Below are positions 17,313 through 26,212 of a stretch of 64,000 bases of DNA, piece after piece. Position 1 is the stretch's first letter. Each line of letters opens with the position of its first letter. The position numbers and the translations under genes are program-made. Origin of the DNA: Limiplasma sp958448555 (lineage in GTDB: Bacteria; Bacillota; Clostridia; Christensenellales; Aristaeellaceae); the NCBI GenBank assembly GCA_958448555.1, contig CAUDEL010000001.1, positions 1 to 64,000 on the forward strand, written 5' to 3'. The notes below the pieces were generated by a model. That model saw only the letters and a program-made list of their open reading frames with translations. It was not told the DNA's origin and did no database searches.

Positions 17313-17541
17313 TCTTCTCCGTCAACCGTCAACTTTATTCTAGGGATGATATCATATTTTGTCTACTCAATATATGCATAATGATTATCGAAATTGGGAA
17401 AAATGCTTGTCTAACAACGTTAATTATGTAAGATTTATGGTGAAAATTTGACGAATAAACTATTTTATATGGTGTTTTATCGTTTATATTTTGTTCTAAA
17501 TGAAGATCATAACAAGAAAATATCTTCTCATATTTTGTCTA
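17313..17541 (-). promoter_or_regulatory. AT-rich control region of the carbohydrate operon with repeated 13-mers
   Basis: Bases 17333-17560 are strikingly AT-rich compared with the surrounding DNA and contain no gene. CATATTTTGTCTA occurs exactly at 17353-17365 and 17529-17541, with a near copy at 17486-17498 (one extra T). TATCTTCTC also repeats at 17311 and 17521. These are candidate operator sites for the operon's AraC regulator. I could not place a single convincing -35/-10 pair. Confidence 0.5.
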
Positions 17542-17623
17542 AATTATATCAGAAATAAAAGGAAGGGATTGCCTGACAATGGAAACCGCAGAGGAGCTGC
17601 GCCTTTGGAGGACAACGAAAAAG

Positions 17624-17647
17624 AGCCGTGCTTTTTAAGGCACGGCT
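17624..17647 (-). terminator. MATE-gene terminator, distal copy with U-run
   Basis: AGCCGTGC...GCACGGCT stem. On the minus strand it is followed by CTTTTTCG (forward AAAAAG at 17618-17623). It is identical to the copy at 17812-17835. Confidence 0.75.
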
Positions 17648-17811
17648 CAGACCGTTGAAAAACCCCTGATTTTGGGGAGAGCCGCGTTTCTTGCGCCCTT
17701 CGGGCGCTCGCAACGCTCGGGAAAAATGCTGCGGCATAAGGCTTTGGGGCTCTGCCCCAAACCCCGGCAGGGGGATGATCCCCCTGCACCCCGCACTTTG
17801 TCAGCAGCCTG
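17648..17811 (+). repeat. Terminator-nested structured repeat, divergent copy (164 nt)
   Basis: It begins CAGACCGTTGAAAAA and ends TTTGTCAGCAGCCTG, matching the ends of the repeats at 37409 and 62919. The middle has a different sequence but again several GC hairpins: CCCC/GGGG near 17662, GCGCCC/GGGCGC near 17693, GGGGC/GCCCC near 17746 and CAGGGGG/CCCCCTG at 17768-17786. It is bracketed by two identical terminator hairpins. No coding is supported. Confidence 0.7.
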
Positions 17812-17835
17812 AGCCGTGCTTTTTAAGGCACGGCT
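17812..17835 (-). terminator. MATE-gene terminator, proximal copy without U-run
   Basis: Same 24-base hairpin as 17624-17647, located 14 bases after the MATE stop. Its 3' side on the minus strand runs into the repeat (CAGGCTGC), not a U-run. Confidence 0.65.
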
Positions 17836-17849
17836 CTCTATACGGTTGC

Positions 17850-19214
17850 TCACTCCCCCAAGGGCTTGAGCATCTGGCGGTCCACCCGTCGGAACAGCAG
17901 CAGGCACAGGACCAGCGACACCAGCTCGGCCACCGGGAAGCACCACCACACGGCGTTGAGGCCGCCCAGCGTGCTCAGCAGCCAGGCGGCGGGCAGGAGC
18001 ACGAAGAGCTGGCGGCACAGGCTCATCAGCAGGCTCATAAAGCCCTTGCCGATGGCCTGGAAGACAGTGCTGAGCGTGATGCCAACGGCCGCGAGGACGA
18101 AATGGCTGCTGATGGTGCGCAGCGCCACCACGCCCACGGCGGTCAGGTCGCTGGTGCCCTCGGCCTCGAACAGGCTCAGCAGCGTTTCGGGGATGAGCAG
18201 GAAGGCCGCCGTGCCCACGGCCATGATGACCACGGCCAGCTTGACGGCGACGCGGATGGCGTCGTAGACGCGCTGGCGAAGGCGGGCGCCGTAGTTGTAG
18301 CCCACGATAGCGACCATGCCGTTGCTCAGGCCAAAGACCGGCATGAAGACGAAGGACTGGAGCTTGAAGTAGACGCCCAGGACGCTGACGGCGGTGTTTC
18401 CGTAGGCGATGAGGATGAGGTTCATCAGCACGTTCATCACCGAGGAGATGGACTGCATGATGATGCTGGGGAAGCCCACGGCCAGGATGCTTTTGATGAC
18501 CAGGGGATCGGGGCGGAAGCCGCGCCAGCGCAGCTTGAGCTCATGGTTTTTGAGCTGGTTGAGCACAAAGCCCAGCAGCATGCCGCCGATCTGGCCGATG
18601 ACCGTGGCCGCCGCGGCGCCCGCCACGCCCATGCGCGGCGTGCCCAGCAGGCCGAAGATCATGATGGGGTCGAGGATGATGTTGATGATCGCGCCGGTGA
18701 GCTGCGTGGTCATGGAGAGGATGGTGTTGCCCGTGGCCTGCATCATTCGCTCAAAGGAGATGGAGAGGAACAGGCCGAAGCTAAAGATGGTCACGATGGC
18801 GAGGTATTCGCCGGCCATGCGCTGAAGCTCGGGGTCGGGGGTGAAGATGTGAAAGAAGCTGCGGGAGCCCAGGAGGCCGAAGAGCAGGAAGATCACAAAG
18901 CCGCACAGCTCCAGCAGGATGCCGCAGCGGGCCGCGTCCCGGGCCTCCTCGGGCCGCTTCTGGCCCAGCTTTCGGCTGATGAGGCTGTTGATGCCCACGC
19001 CAAGTCCCGTGGCCACGGCGATCATGAGGATCTGAATGGGGAAGGCCAGCGACACCGCCGTGAGGGCGTCGGGGCTGTAACGCGCGACAAAAATGCCGTC
19101 CACGACGTTGTAGAGCGCCTGGACGAGCATGCTTATCATAATGGGCACCGATACCTTGGTGACCAATGGGCCCATGGGCATTGTGCCCAGCATCTTTGAG
19201 CGTTCCTGCTGCAT
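17850..19214 (-). CDS. MATE-family multidrug/organic-cation efflux transporter
   Basis: 454 aa, typical for the 12-TM MatE family, which exports organic cations or drugs using a Na+ or H+ gradient. Both repeats start with the family pattern: PLVTKVSVPIMISMLVQALYNVVDGIFVA in the first half and a second MatE domain from about 235. Strong GAAGGAG precedes the start. It stands alone, with its own promoter (19260-19288). Confidence 0.92.
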   Translation of the reverse strand: MQQERSKMLGTMPMGPLVTKVSVPIMISMLVQALYNVVDGIFVARYSPDALTAVSLAFPIQILMIAVATGLGVGINSLISRKLGQKRPEEARDAARCGILLELCGFVIFLLFGLLGSRSFFHIFTPDPELQRMAGEYLAIVTIFSFGLFLSISFERMMQATGNTILSMTTQLTGAIINIILDPIMIFGLLGTPRMGVAGAAAATVIGQIGGMLLGFVLNQLKNHELKLRWRGFRPDPLVIKSILAVGFPSIIMQSISSVMNVLMNLILIAYGNTAVSVLGVYFKLQSFVFMPVFGLSNGMVAIVGYNYGARLRQRVYDAIRVAVKLAVVIMAVGTAAFLLIPETLLSLFEAEGTSDLTAVGVVALRTISSHFVLAAVGITLSTVFQAIGKGFMSLLMSLCRQLFVLLPAAWLLSTLGGLNAVWWCFPVAELVSLVLCLLLFRRVDRQMLKPLGE

Positions 19215-19259
19215 AACCGGTTCTCCTTCTGTGCGTCTCTCTGTTATGGGTGCCTGACT

Positions 19260-19288
19260 ATGGTAGCAGCAAAGCGCAAGTACGTCAA
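19260..19288 (-). promoter_or_regulatory. MATE-gene promoter
   Basis: Minus strand TTGACG (19283-19288), 17-bp spacer, TACCAT (19260-19265), 46 bases before the ATG. Confidence 0.6.
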
Positions 19289-19302
19289 GGGTTTTTGTAA
19301 GG

Positions 19303-19332
19303 TTGACAACGCCCGTCGCCTCTTGCTAAAAT
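19303..19332 (+). promoter_or_regulatory. ppk1 upstream promoter P1
   Basis: TTGACA (19303-19308), 18-bp spacer, TAAAAT (19327-19332). It is the first of two tandem promoters before ppk1. Confidence 0.6.
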
Positions 19333-19370
19333 CAGGACGCCGCGCCGGGCGGTACGATGGGGAGGAAACG

Positions 19371-19400
19371 TAGACAGGCGCTTTATCCATGTGGTATAAT
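19371..19400 (+). promoter_or_regulatory. ppk1 downstream promoter P2
   Basis: TAGACA (19371-19376), 18-bp spacer, perfect TATAAT (19395-19400), 48 bases before the ATG. Confidence 0.65.
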
Positions 19401-19447
19401 AACCAATCATATCATTAACTGCACGGGCAACGGAAGGACGGGGGAGT

Positions 19448-21541
19448 ATGGGTACGGCGCACAAACGCAAAGCGAAGCGGCACGCCATTGAAAACCGCGA
19501 ACTCAGCTGGCTTGCGTTTAATCGGCGGGTGCAGGAGGAAGCGGACAATCCGGACAACCCGCTTTTGGAACGCGCAAAGTTTCTCTCCATTGTCACCTCC
19601 AACCTCGACGAGTTCATCCAGGTGCGCTACAGCCGCATCTACGAGGCGGCCAGGAAAGGGGAAAAGGGCGCCCGCGCGCTCTACCGCCGCGTCAACCGCG
19701 AGGTGCTGCGCCAGAACAACGCCCAGTACCTGCTCTACGAGGGCATCCGAAGCGAACTGTACCTGCAGGGCGTCAGGCTCTACCCCACCTTCTCGCTGGA
19801 CGAGGATCATATGCGGCGCGAAAAGGCGCTTTTTGAAAAGGAAATCCGCCCCTACCTCAAGGTCGAGCCGCTCAGGGACAGCCGTCCCCGCCAAAAGCAG
19901 CTCTACCTCCTGGTCAAACTGGCGCGCCCGCGTCCCAAGGACGCCCAGTTCCGCCTGGTGAGCGTGCCCGCGGCGCTGCCCAGGCTGTTTGACCTGTCCA
20001 AAAGCAAGGGCGAGCAGTACCTCATCCGGGTGGAGGACGTGGTCAAGCACTACCTGCACCGCATCTTCCCCAAGGACCAGGTGGAACACGCGGCGGTGTT
20101 TCGCATCATCCGCAACCAGAACTTCCCCGTTCAGGAGCGCAGCACGGACGACATCGTGCCCGCCGTGCGGGAGATGCTCTCCCAGCGCATCGGCGGCGAG
20201 GTGATGCGCCTGGAGGCCGAGGAGCGCATGAGCGAGGAGATGCTCACGCTGCTGATGAAGCACTTTGCCGTGGAGCGCGAGCGCCGCTACCGCGTCACGG
20301 GTCCGCTGGATCTGAATAGAATGTTGATGAACCTCTACGGGCAGGTCAAGCGGCCCGAACTCAAGTTCCCGCCCGCACAGCCCGTGGAGATCCCCGAACT
20401 GATGGGGCCGGACGCCTTTGAACAGATCGACCGGCGGGACTTTCTGATGTACCATCCCTACCACAGCTTCGCGCCCGTGGTGCGCCTGATGAAGCTGGCG
20501 GCGGAGGACCCCACGGTCCGTGCCATCCGCCAGACGCTCTATCGCGTCAGCGGCAACAGCCCCATCGTCGCCGCCCTGGCGCAGGCCGCCGAGAACGGCA
20601 AGGAGGTCCAGGTGCTCTTTGAGGCGCACGCGCGCTTTGACGAGGAGAACAACCTCTACTGGGGCGAGCGGCTCAAGCGGGCGGGCTGCCGGGTGATGTA
20701 CGGCCTTCCCAACCTCAAGACCCACAGCAAGATTACGCTCTTTGAGCGCGAGGTGGACGGGGAAACCCGCCGCGAGGTCCATCTGGGCACGGGCAACTAC
20801 CACGACGGGACGGCGAAGCTGTACACGGACTTCGGGCTGCTCACGGCCGATCCCACTTTGACCGCCGACGCGGCCGCCTTCTTCGAGGGGCTGGAGCGCG
20901 GCGGCGCGGAGCCGCTCAAGGAGCTGGTGACGGCGCCGGACCTGCTGGCCCCCACGCTGCTGGACCTGATTGAGCGCGAGAGCGGCAACGCCGAGGCCGG
21001 CCGTCCGGCCCGCATCCTGGCCAAGATGAACTCGCTGTCGGACAAGGAGATCATCAAGGCGCTGCTGCGCGCGGGGCGCGCGGGCGTGGAGATCGATCTG
21101 ATCGTGCGCGGCATCTGCTGCGTGATCCCGCAGATCGAGGGCGTGAGCGACCATATCCGCGTGCGCTCCATCGTGGGGCGGCACCTGGAGCACGCGCGGG
21201 CCTTCGTGTTTGAAAACGGCGGGCAGCGCGAGGTGTACCTCTCCTCGGCCGACTGGATGCCCAGAAATCTCTACCGCCGCGTGGAGCTGATGTTCCCCGT
21301 CAAGGACGAGGCGCTTGCGCGGGCGGTGGAGAACGTGCTCTCTCTGCAATGGAACGACACCGAAAAGGCCCGCACGCGGCTGGCGGACGGCTCGTATGTG
21401 CTTTCCCCCCGCCACGCGGACGGCATAAACGCCCAGGAGACGCTGCTTAAGGATGTGGAGGGCGTCTTTGCGGGCAGGTATACCGCGCCGGAGGGCGCGG
21501 AGGCGTCCGGGGACGCCGGGGAGGAAAGAGTGGATGAGTGA
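19448..21541 (+). CDS. ppk1: Polyphosphate kinase 1
   Basis: 697 aa, full length. It polymerises the gamma-phosphate of ATP into polyphosphate. Domain order is the N-terminal helical domain (ENRELSWLAFNRRVQEEA), head domain, then two phospholipase-D-like catalytic domains. The autophosphorylated His lies in LKTHSKITLFERE (about 425) with HLGTGNYHDGTAKLYTDFG after it; a second His region is GRHLEHARAF (about 578). GTG/ATG choice is clear because GGAAGGACGGGGGAG precedes the ATG. Its last 8 bases overlap cysE, so the two are probably co-transcribed. Confidence 0.96.
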   Translation: MGTAHKRKAKRHAIENRELSWLAFNRRVQEEADNPDNPLLERAKFLSIVTSNLDEFIQVRYSRIYEAARKGEKGARALYRRVNREVLRQNNAQYLLYEGIRSELYLQGVRLYPTFSLDEDHMRREKALFEKEIRPYLKVEPLRDSRPRQKQLYLLVKLARPRPKDAQFRLVSVPAALPRLFDLSKSKGEQYLIRVEDVVKHYLHRIFPKDQVEHAAVFRIIRNQNFPVQERSTDDIVPAVREMLSQRIGGEVMRLEAEERMSEEMLTLLMKHFAVERERRYRVTGPLDLNRMLMNLYGQVKRPELKFPPAQPVEIPELMGPDAFEQIDRRDFLMYHPYHSFAPVVRLMKLAAEDPTVRAIRQTLYRVSGNSPIVAALAQAAENGKEVQVLFEAHARFDEENNLYWGERLKRAGCRVMYGLPNLKTHSKITLFEREVDGETRREVHLGTGNYHDGTAKLYTDFGLLTADPTLTADAAAFFEGLERGGAEPLKELVTAPDLLAPTLLDLIERESGNAEAGRPARILAKMNSLSDKEIIKALLRAGRAGVEIDLIVRGICCVIPQIEGVSDHIRVRSIVGRHLEHARAFVFENGGQREVYLSSADWMPRNLYRRVELMFPVKDEALARAVENVLSLQWNDTEKARTRLADGSYVLSPRHADGINAQETLLKDVEGVFAGRYTAPEGAEASGDAGEERVDE

Positions 21542-22271
21542 CTGGAAAACGCTGGTGCGGGAGGACCGCGAGGCCGTTTTGGCACGCGATCCTGCCGCAA
21601 AGTCCATGGCCGAGGTCCGGCTGTGCTATCCGGGGCTGGTGGCGCTCAAGTCCCACCGCCGCGCGCACGCGCTCTATGAGAGGGGGCACGTGCTGCTCGC
21701 CCGCTGGATCAGCCAGCGCGCCCGGCACCGCACGGGCATTGAGATTCACCCGGGAGCGACCATCGGCCGCCGCGTGTTCATCGACCATGGCGACGGCGTG
21801 GTCATCGGCGAAACCACCATCATCGGCGACGACGTGACCATCTATCAGGGCGTCACCCTGGGCGGCACGGGCAAGGACACGGGCAAGCGCCATCCCACGA
21901 TCCTCAACGGCGTCACCATCGGCGCGGGCGCCAAGGTGCTGGGGCCGATTACCATCGGCAACAACAGCAAGGTGGGCGCGGGCGCCATCGTCTTAAAGGA
22001 CGTGCCGGACAACTGCACCGTCGTGGGCAACCCTGGCCGCATCGTCAAAAAGCAGCATCCCCAGCCCGCCGGCGAGGTGGACCTGGACCAGGTCAACCTC
22101 CCCGACCCCATGCTGGACCGCATGGAGGCGCTGGTCAAGCGCCTGACGGTGCTGGAGAGCTGCCTTGCGCAGCACGCGCGGCGCCTGGGCTGCGAGGGCT
22201 GCGACGCGGCGCCCCCCGACGCCCCCTGCCGGGAGCACTGCCCCGGAAACGACGGCCCCATAGCCGAATAA
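21534..22271 (+). CDS. cysE: Serine O-acetyltransferase
   Basis: 245 aa. It makes O-acetylserine for cysteine synthesis. The left-handed beta-helix hexapeptide repeats are clear (IEIHPGATIGRRVFIDHGDG, VIGETTIIGDDVTIYQGVTLGG), with catalytic His in FIDHGDG and the acetyl-CoA site GNPGRIVKK. It is the short, clostridial form. The C-terminal 40 residues are Cys-rich (CEGCDAAPPDAPCREHC) and unusual. The ATG at 21534 overlaps the ppk1 end; cysS follows after 15 bases, a common cysE-cysS order. Confidence 0.94.
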   Translation: MSDWKTLVREDREAVLARDPAAKSMAEVRLCYPGLVALKSHRRAHALYERGHVLLARWISQRARHRTGIEIHPGATIGRRVFIDHGDGVVIGETTIIGDDVTIYQGVTLGGTGKDTGKRHPTILNGVTIGAGAKVLGPITIGNNSKVGAGAIVLKDVPDNCTVVGNPGRIVKKQHPQPAGEVDLDQVNLPDPMLDRMEALVKRLTVLESCLAQHARRLGCEGCDAAPPDAPCREHCPGNDGPIAE

Positions 22272-22286
22272 AGGAGAGCGGACAGC

Positions 22287-23687
22287 ATGCAGATCTACAA
22301 CAGCATGAGCCGGAAAAAGGAAACCTTCGTACCCATCCATGAGGGCAAGGTGGGCATCTACGCCTGCGGGCCCACGGTGTATAACTTCTTCCATATCGGA
22401 AACGCGCGGCCCTTCATCGTCTTTGACGTGCTCCGGCGCTACTTTGAGTACCGCGGCTACGAGGTCACCTTCGTGCAGAACTTCACCGACATCGACGACA
22501 AGATGATCCGCCGCGCCAACGAGGAGGGCGTCACCGTCGGGGAGATCGCCGAGCGCTACATCGCCGAGTACTTCACCGACGCCAAGGCCCTGGGCATCCG
22601 CCCGGCGACGGTGCACCCCCGCGCCACCGAGCATATCCCGCAGATCATCGCCCTCATCCAGCGGCTCATCGACAAGGGCCTGGCCTATGAATCCAGGGGC
22701 GACGTGTACTACCGCGTGCGCGCCTTCCCCAGCTACGGCTGCCTGTGCGGGCAGAATCTGGAGGACCTGGAGAGCGGCGCGCGCGTGAGCGTGGACGAGG
22801 TCAAGGAGGACCCGCTGGACTTCGCCCTCTGGAAGGCGCAAAAGCCCGGCGAGCCCGCCTGGGAAAGCCCGTGGGGCATGGGCCGTCCCGGCTGGCATAT
22901 CGAGTGCTCGGCCATGAGCACCACCTATCTGGGCGAGACGTTCGACATCCACGGCGGCGGCAAGGACCTGCTTTTCCCGCACCATGAAAACGAGATCGCC
23001 CAGACCTCCGGCGCCACCGGCAAGCCCTATGTGCGCTACTGGATGCACAACGGTTTTATCAACATCGACAACGAGAAGATGTCCAAATCCAAGGGCAACT
23101 TCTTCACCGTGCGCGACATCTCCAAGGAGTTTGATCTGGAGGCCGTGCGCCTGTTCATGCTCTCGGCGCACTACCGCAGCCCCATCAACTTCAGCCGCGA
23201 GCTCATCGAGGCGGCGGCCAGCAGCCTGGAAAGGCTCTACACCGCCCGCGACCAGCTCGCCTTCCTCCTTGCCGGCGCGCAGGACCGCGCGCCCGACGAG
23301 GGCGAGCGCGCCTTTATGGACGAGTGCGCGCGCGCGGAGGAGAAGTTCGTCGCCGCCATGGACGACGACCTCAACACCGCCGACGCGCTGGCCGCGCTCT
23401 TTGAGCTGGTGCGCGCCGTCTACAGGCTGCCGCAGGGCGGCGTGAGCCGCGAGGCGGCGCAGCTTGGGCTTGACAAGATGAAAGCCATCTGCGGCGTGCT
23501 GGGCCTTCTGATGAAGGAGGAGGGCGCCATCCCCGCCGAGGTGCAGGCGCTGGTGGACGAGCGCGCCCAGGCCCGCAAAAACAAGGACTGGAAGCGCTCC
23601 GACGAGCTGCGCGACCAGATCAAGGCCATGGGCTACATCCTGGAGGACACCAAGGCGGGCCAGAAGGTGCGCAAGGGAGGCGCGTAA
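22287..23687 (+). CDS. cysS: Cysteinyl-tRNA synthetase
   Basis: 466 aa, standard length, class I. HIGH-type motif FFHIGNARP (about 35-43) follows the zinc Cys in YACGPTVY. KMSKSKGNFF is at about 263-272. Zinc-binding WHIECSAM and GGGKDLLFPHHENE are conserved. GGAGAG precedes the ATG. It follows cysE directly. Confidence 0.97.
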   Translation: MQIYNSMSRKKETFVPIHEGKVGIYACGPTVYNFFHIGNARPFIVFDVLRRYFEYRGYEVTFVQNFTDIDDKMIRRANEEGVTVGEIAERYIAEYFTDAKALGIRPATVHPRATEHIPQIIALIQRLIDKGLAYESRGDVYYRVRAFPSYGCLCGQNLEDLESGARVSVDEVKEDPLDFALWKAQKPGEPAWESPWGMGRPGWHIECSAMSTTYLGETFDIHGGGKDLLFPHHENEIAQTSGATGKPYVRYWMHNGFINIDNEKMSKSKGNFFTVRDISKEFDLEAVRLFMLSAHYRSPINFSRELIEAAASSLERLYTARDQLAFLLAGAQDRAPDEGERAFMDECARAEEKFVAAMDDDLNTADALAALFELVRAVYRLPQGGVSREAAQLGLDKMKAICGVLGLLMKEEGAIPAEVQALVDERAQARKNKDWKRSDELRDQIKAMGYILEDTKAGQKVRKGGA

Positions 23688-23691
23688 GGCC

Positions 23692-24039
23692 GTGCGGCGC
23701 GCGGCGCTGTGGTGTGCGGCGGGCCTTGCGGTGGCGCTGGCGCTGGGGCTTTGGACGGCGCATCTCGTGCCGGCCCCGCCCTCCCGCGTGCTTTCGCGGC
23801 CCGCCGGGGCGCCCATGACCCTGCCGTCGCCCGCGCTGCCGCAGGGGGCGGTCGCGGTCAACGAGGCCGGGGCGGACGAGCTGGACGCGCTGCCGGGCGT
23901 AGGGCCGGCCATCGCCCGGCGCATCATTGAGGAACGTGAGAAAAACGGCCCCTTCTTCTTCCCCGAGGATTTGCTGAACGTGAAGGGCATTGGCGAAAAG
24001 ACGCTGGACAAGCTTCTTTCCCACATTCGCCTGCCATGA
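23692..24039 (+). CDS. ComEA-like helix-hairpin-helix DNA-binding protein
   Basis: 115 aa, GTG start 4 bases after the cysS stop. An N-terminal membrane segment (about 5-25) and a short Pro-rich linker lead to two HhH motifs (DELDALPGVGPAIARRII and LLNVKGIGEKTLDKLL). This is the C-terminal half of ComEA, the surface DNA receptor in transformation, without its SLBB domain. comEC lies separately at 45009-47333. Many genomes carry such short HhH proteins without proven competence. Confidence 0.85.
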   Translation: MRRAALWCAAGLAVALALGLWTAHLVPAPPSRVLSRPAGAPMTLPSPALPQGAVAVNEAGADELDALPGVGPAIARRIIEEREKNGPFFFPEDLLNVKGIGEKTLDKLLSHIRLP

Positions 24040-24051
24040 CGGAGGAGACGC

Positions 24052-25578
24052 ATGCGCGATACGGTACTGTTTCTGGACACCACGCTCAGGGACGGCGAGC
24101 AGACCCCCGGCGTGAGCTTTCATCTCAACGACAAGGTGGAATTTGCCCGTGCGCTGGAGGCGCTGGGCGTGGACATGATCGAGGCTGGCTTCGCGGGCGC
24201 CAGCCCCGGGGACTTTGAGGCCGTGCGGGCCGTGGCGCGCACGGTCAAGACCGGCGTGTGCTCGCTGGCGCGCTGCGTCGAGGGCGACATCCGCGCCGCC
24301 GCCGAGGCGCTCAGGGAGGCCGTCAAGCCCCGCATCCACGTCTTTATCGCCACCAGCCCCCTGCACCGCTCCGCCAAGCTGGGCATGAGCCGCGAGCAGG
24401 TGCTGGACGCGGCGGTGCGCGGCGTGCGCCTGGCGCGCTCGCTGTGCGAGGACGTGGAGTTCAGCTGTGAGGACGCCACCCGCACCGAGAGGGATTTCCT
24501 CTCTCAGGTATGCAAGGCCGCGGTGGAGGCGGGCGCGACGACCATCAACATCCCCGACACCGTCGGCTACGCCACCGTGGACGAGTACGGCCGCATGATC
24601 GACATGATTCTGCGCGACGTGGTGGCCGGGCGCGACGTGGTTGTCTCCACCCACTGCCACAACGACCTGGGGCTGGCCACCGCGACCACGCTGGAGGCCA
24701 TCCGCCGCGGTGCCAGGCAGGTGGAATGTACCATCAACGGCCTGGGCGAGCGCGCGGGCAACGCGCCGCTGGACGAGATCGTGATGGGCCTGCGCACCCG
24801 CAGGGACGTCTACGGCCTCAGGGACAACCTCAACATCCGCGAGCTCTACCGCCTCAGCCGCCTGGCCGCAAGCCTCAGCGGCATGGAGATCCCGCCCAAC
24901 AAGGCCGTCGTGGGCGCCAACGCCTTCGTGCACCAGAGCGGCATCCACCAGCACGGCGTGCTTCGCGAGCGCGCCACATACGAGATCATGAAGCCCGAGG
25001 AGCTGGGCATCCCCCAGGGCGGGGTGGTGCTGGGCAAGCTCAGCGGCCGGCACGCCCTGCGCGAGCACGCCCAGGAGCTGGGCTTTGAGCTGACCGAGCA
25101 CGAGCTGGACCGCGCCTTTGAGAAGTTCAAGGAGCTGGCCGACCGCAAGAAGGACATCACCGAGCGCGACGTCATGGCCATCTGCCGCGAGCAGGTGCAC
25201 GGCGCGCACGGCATGTACCGCATCCACTCCTTCCAGATCTTCAGCGGCAACCGCATGACCGCCACCGCCACCGTCAGCCTCCAGCGCGGCGCGGACGTCA
25301 TCACCCGCGCGGACTGCGGCGACGGCCCGGTCGAGGCGTGCTTCCACGCCGTGGACCAGATCACCGGCTTCAAATGCAAGCTGGAGAGCTATCAGCTCCG
25401 CGCCGTCACCGAGGGGGAGGACGCGCTGGGCGAGGTCACCGTTCGCGTGAGCAACGAGAATGTGACCATGCTGGGCAAGGGCGTGTCCACCGATATCATC
25501 GAAGCCAGCTGTCTGGCCTATCTCAATGCCGTCAACCGCGTCATCGAGGCGCGGTCCGAGCGGGAAACGGGAGTCTGA
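24052..25578 (+). CDS. leuA: 2-isopropylmalate synthase
   Basis: 508 aa, first enzyme of leucine synthesis (2-ketoisovalerate plus acetyl-CoA). The HMGL-like TIM barrel carries TTLRDGEQTPG at about 10-20 and the metal ligands HCHNDLGLA at about 202. A linker (HQSGIHQHGVL) and the C-terminal LeuA regulatory domain (about 365-500, with CGDGPVEA and GKGVSTDIIEAS) are complete, so leucine feedback is expected. GGAGGAG precedes the ATG. The other leu genes are not in the window; the next gene begins a polysaccharide locus. Confidence 0.93.
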   Translation: MRDTVLFLDTTLRDGEQTPGVSFHLNDKVEFARALEALGVDMIEAGFAGASPGDFEAVRAVARTVKTGVCSLARCVEGDIRAAAEALREAVKPRIHVFIATSPLHRSAKLGMSREQVLDAAVRGVRLARSLCEDVEFSCEDATRTERDFLSQVCKAAVEAGATTINIPDTVGYATVDEYGRMIDMILRDVVAGRDVVVSTHCHNDLGLATATTLEAIRRGARQVECTINGLGERAGNAPLDEIVMGLRTRRDVYGLRDNLNIRELYRLSRLAASLSGMEIPPNKAVVGANAFVHQSGIHQHGVLRERATYEIMKPEELGIPQGGVVLGKLSGRHALREHAQELGFELTEHELDRAFEKFKELADRKKDITERDVMAICREQVHGAHGMYRIHSFQIFSGNRMTATATVSLQRGADVITRADCGDGPVEACFHAVDQITGFKCKLESYQLRAVTEGEDALGEVTVRVSNENVTMLGKGVSTDIIEASCLAYLNAVNRVIEARSERETGV

Positions 25579-25582
25579 ACCG

Positions 25583-26212
25583 ATGTACGAACGATATGTC
25601 AAGCGCGCGCTGGATGTCGTCATTTCGCTGGTGAGCATGGTCGTCCTTAGCCCGCTGTTTGCGCTCATCGCCCTGGCCGTCCGCCTGGACAGCCCCGGGC
25701 CCGTGGTCTTCAAGCAGAAGCGCTTCGGCAAGGACCGCACGCTGTTTGAAATCTACAAGTTCCGCACCATGCGCGTGGACGCTCCCCGCGACGTGCCCAC
25801 CAACGACCTGCGCGGCTCCAAAGGCTACATCACGCGCGTGGGGCGCATCCTGCGCATGACCAGCCTGGACGAGCTGCCCCAGCTTTGGAACATCCTCAGG
25901 GGCGACATGTCCCTCATCGGCCCCCGGCCCGCGCTGTGGAATCAGGACGACCTGATGGCCTGGCGCGACCGCTTCGGCGCCAGCCATGTGCGCCCGGGCC
26001 TCAGCGGCTGGGCGCAGGTCAACGGCCGCGACTACCTCAGCCGCGACCTGGAGAAGAAGGCCCGCCGGGACGCCGAGTACGCGCATAACATCAGCTTCGG
26101 CTTCGATCTTAAATGCTTCCTGCTCACCCTGGTCAAGGTCGTCAACCGCCAGGGCATCGCGGAGGGCCGCGAGGGCAGGAGCTATCCCATCGGCGGGGAG
26201 GAAAAGCGATGA
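25583..26212 (+). CDS. Initiating bacterial sugar transferase (undecaprenyl-phosphate type)
   Basis: 209 aa. One N-terminal membrane helix (about 8-35) and the catalytic PglC/WcaJ-C domain: KFRTMRVDAP, TSLDELPQLWN, DMSLIGPRP, GLSGWAQVNGRD. It transfers a sugar-1-phosphate to undecaprenyl phosphate to start a surface glycan. It is the short monotopic form. Start at 25583 because family members begin with the membrane helix just after it. It overlaps the epimerase gene by 4 bases. Confidence 0.92.
   Translation: MYERYVKRALDVVISLVSMVVLSPLFALIALAVRLDSPGPVVFKQKRFGKDRTLFEIYKFRTMRVDAPRDVPTNDLRGSKGYITRVGRILRMTSLDELPQLWNILRGDMSLIGPRPALWNQDDLMAWRDRFGASHVRPGLSGWAQVNGRDYLSRDLEKKARRDAEYAHNISFGFDLKCFLLTLVKVVNRQGIAEGREGRSYPIGGEEKR

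Noticed and set aside
17267..17332. N-terminal extension of the RraA-like protein
   Set aside because: The extension lies upstream of a good ribosome site for the ATG at 17266 and is not family-like.
21993..25740. Two long minus-strand frames (about 700 aa each) opposite cysE to leuA
   Set aside because: Antisense to well-identified genes with all catalytic motifs on the plus strand.
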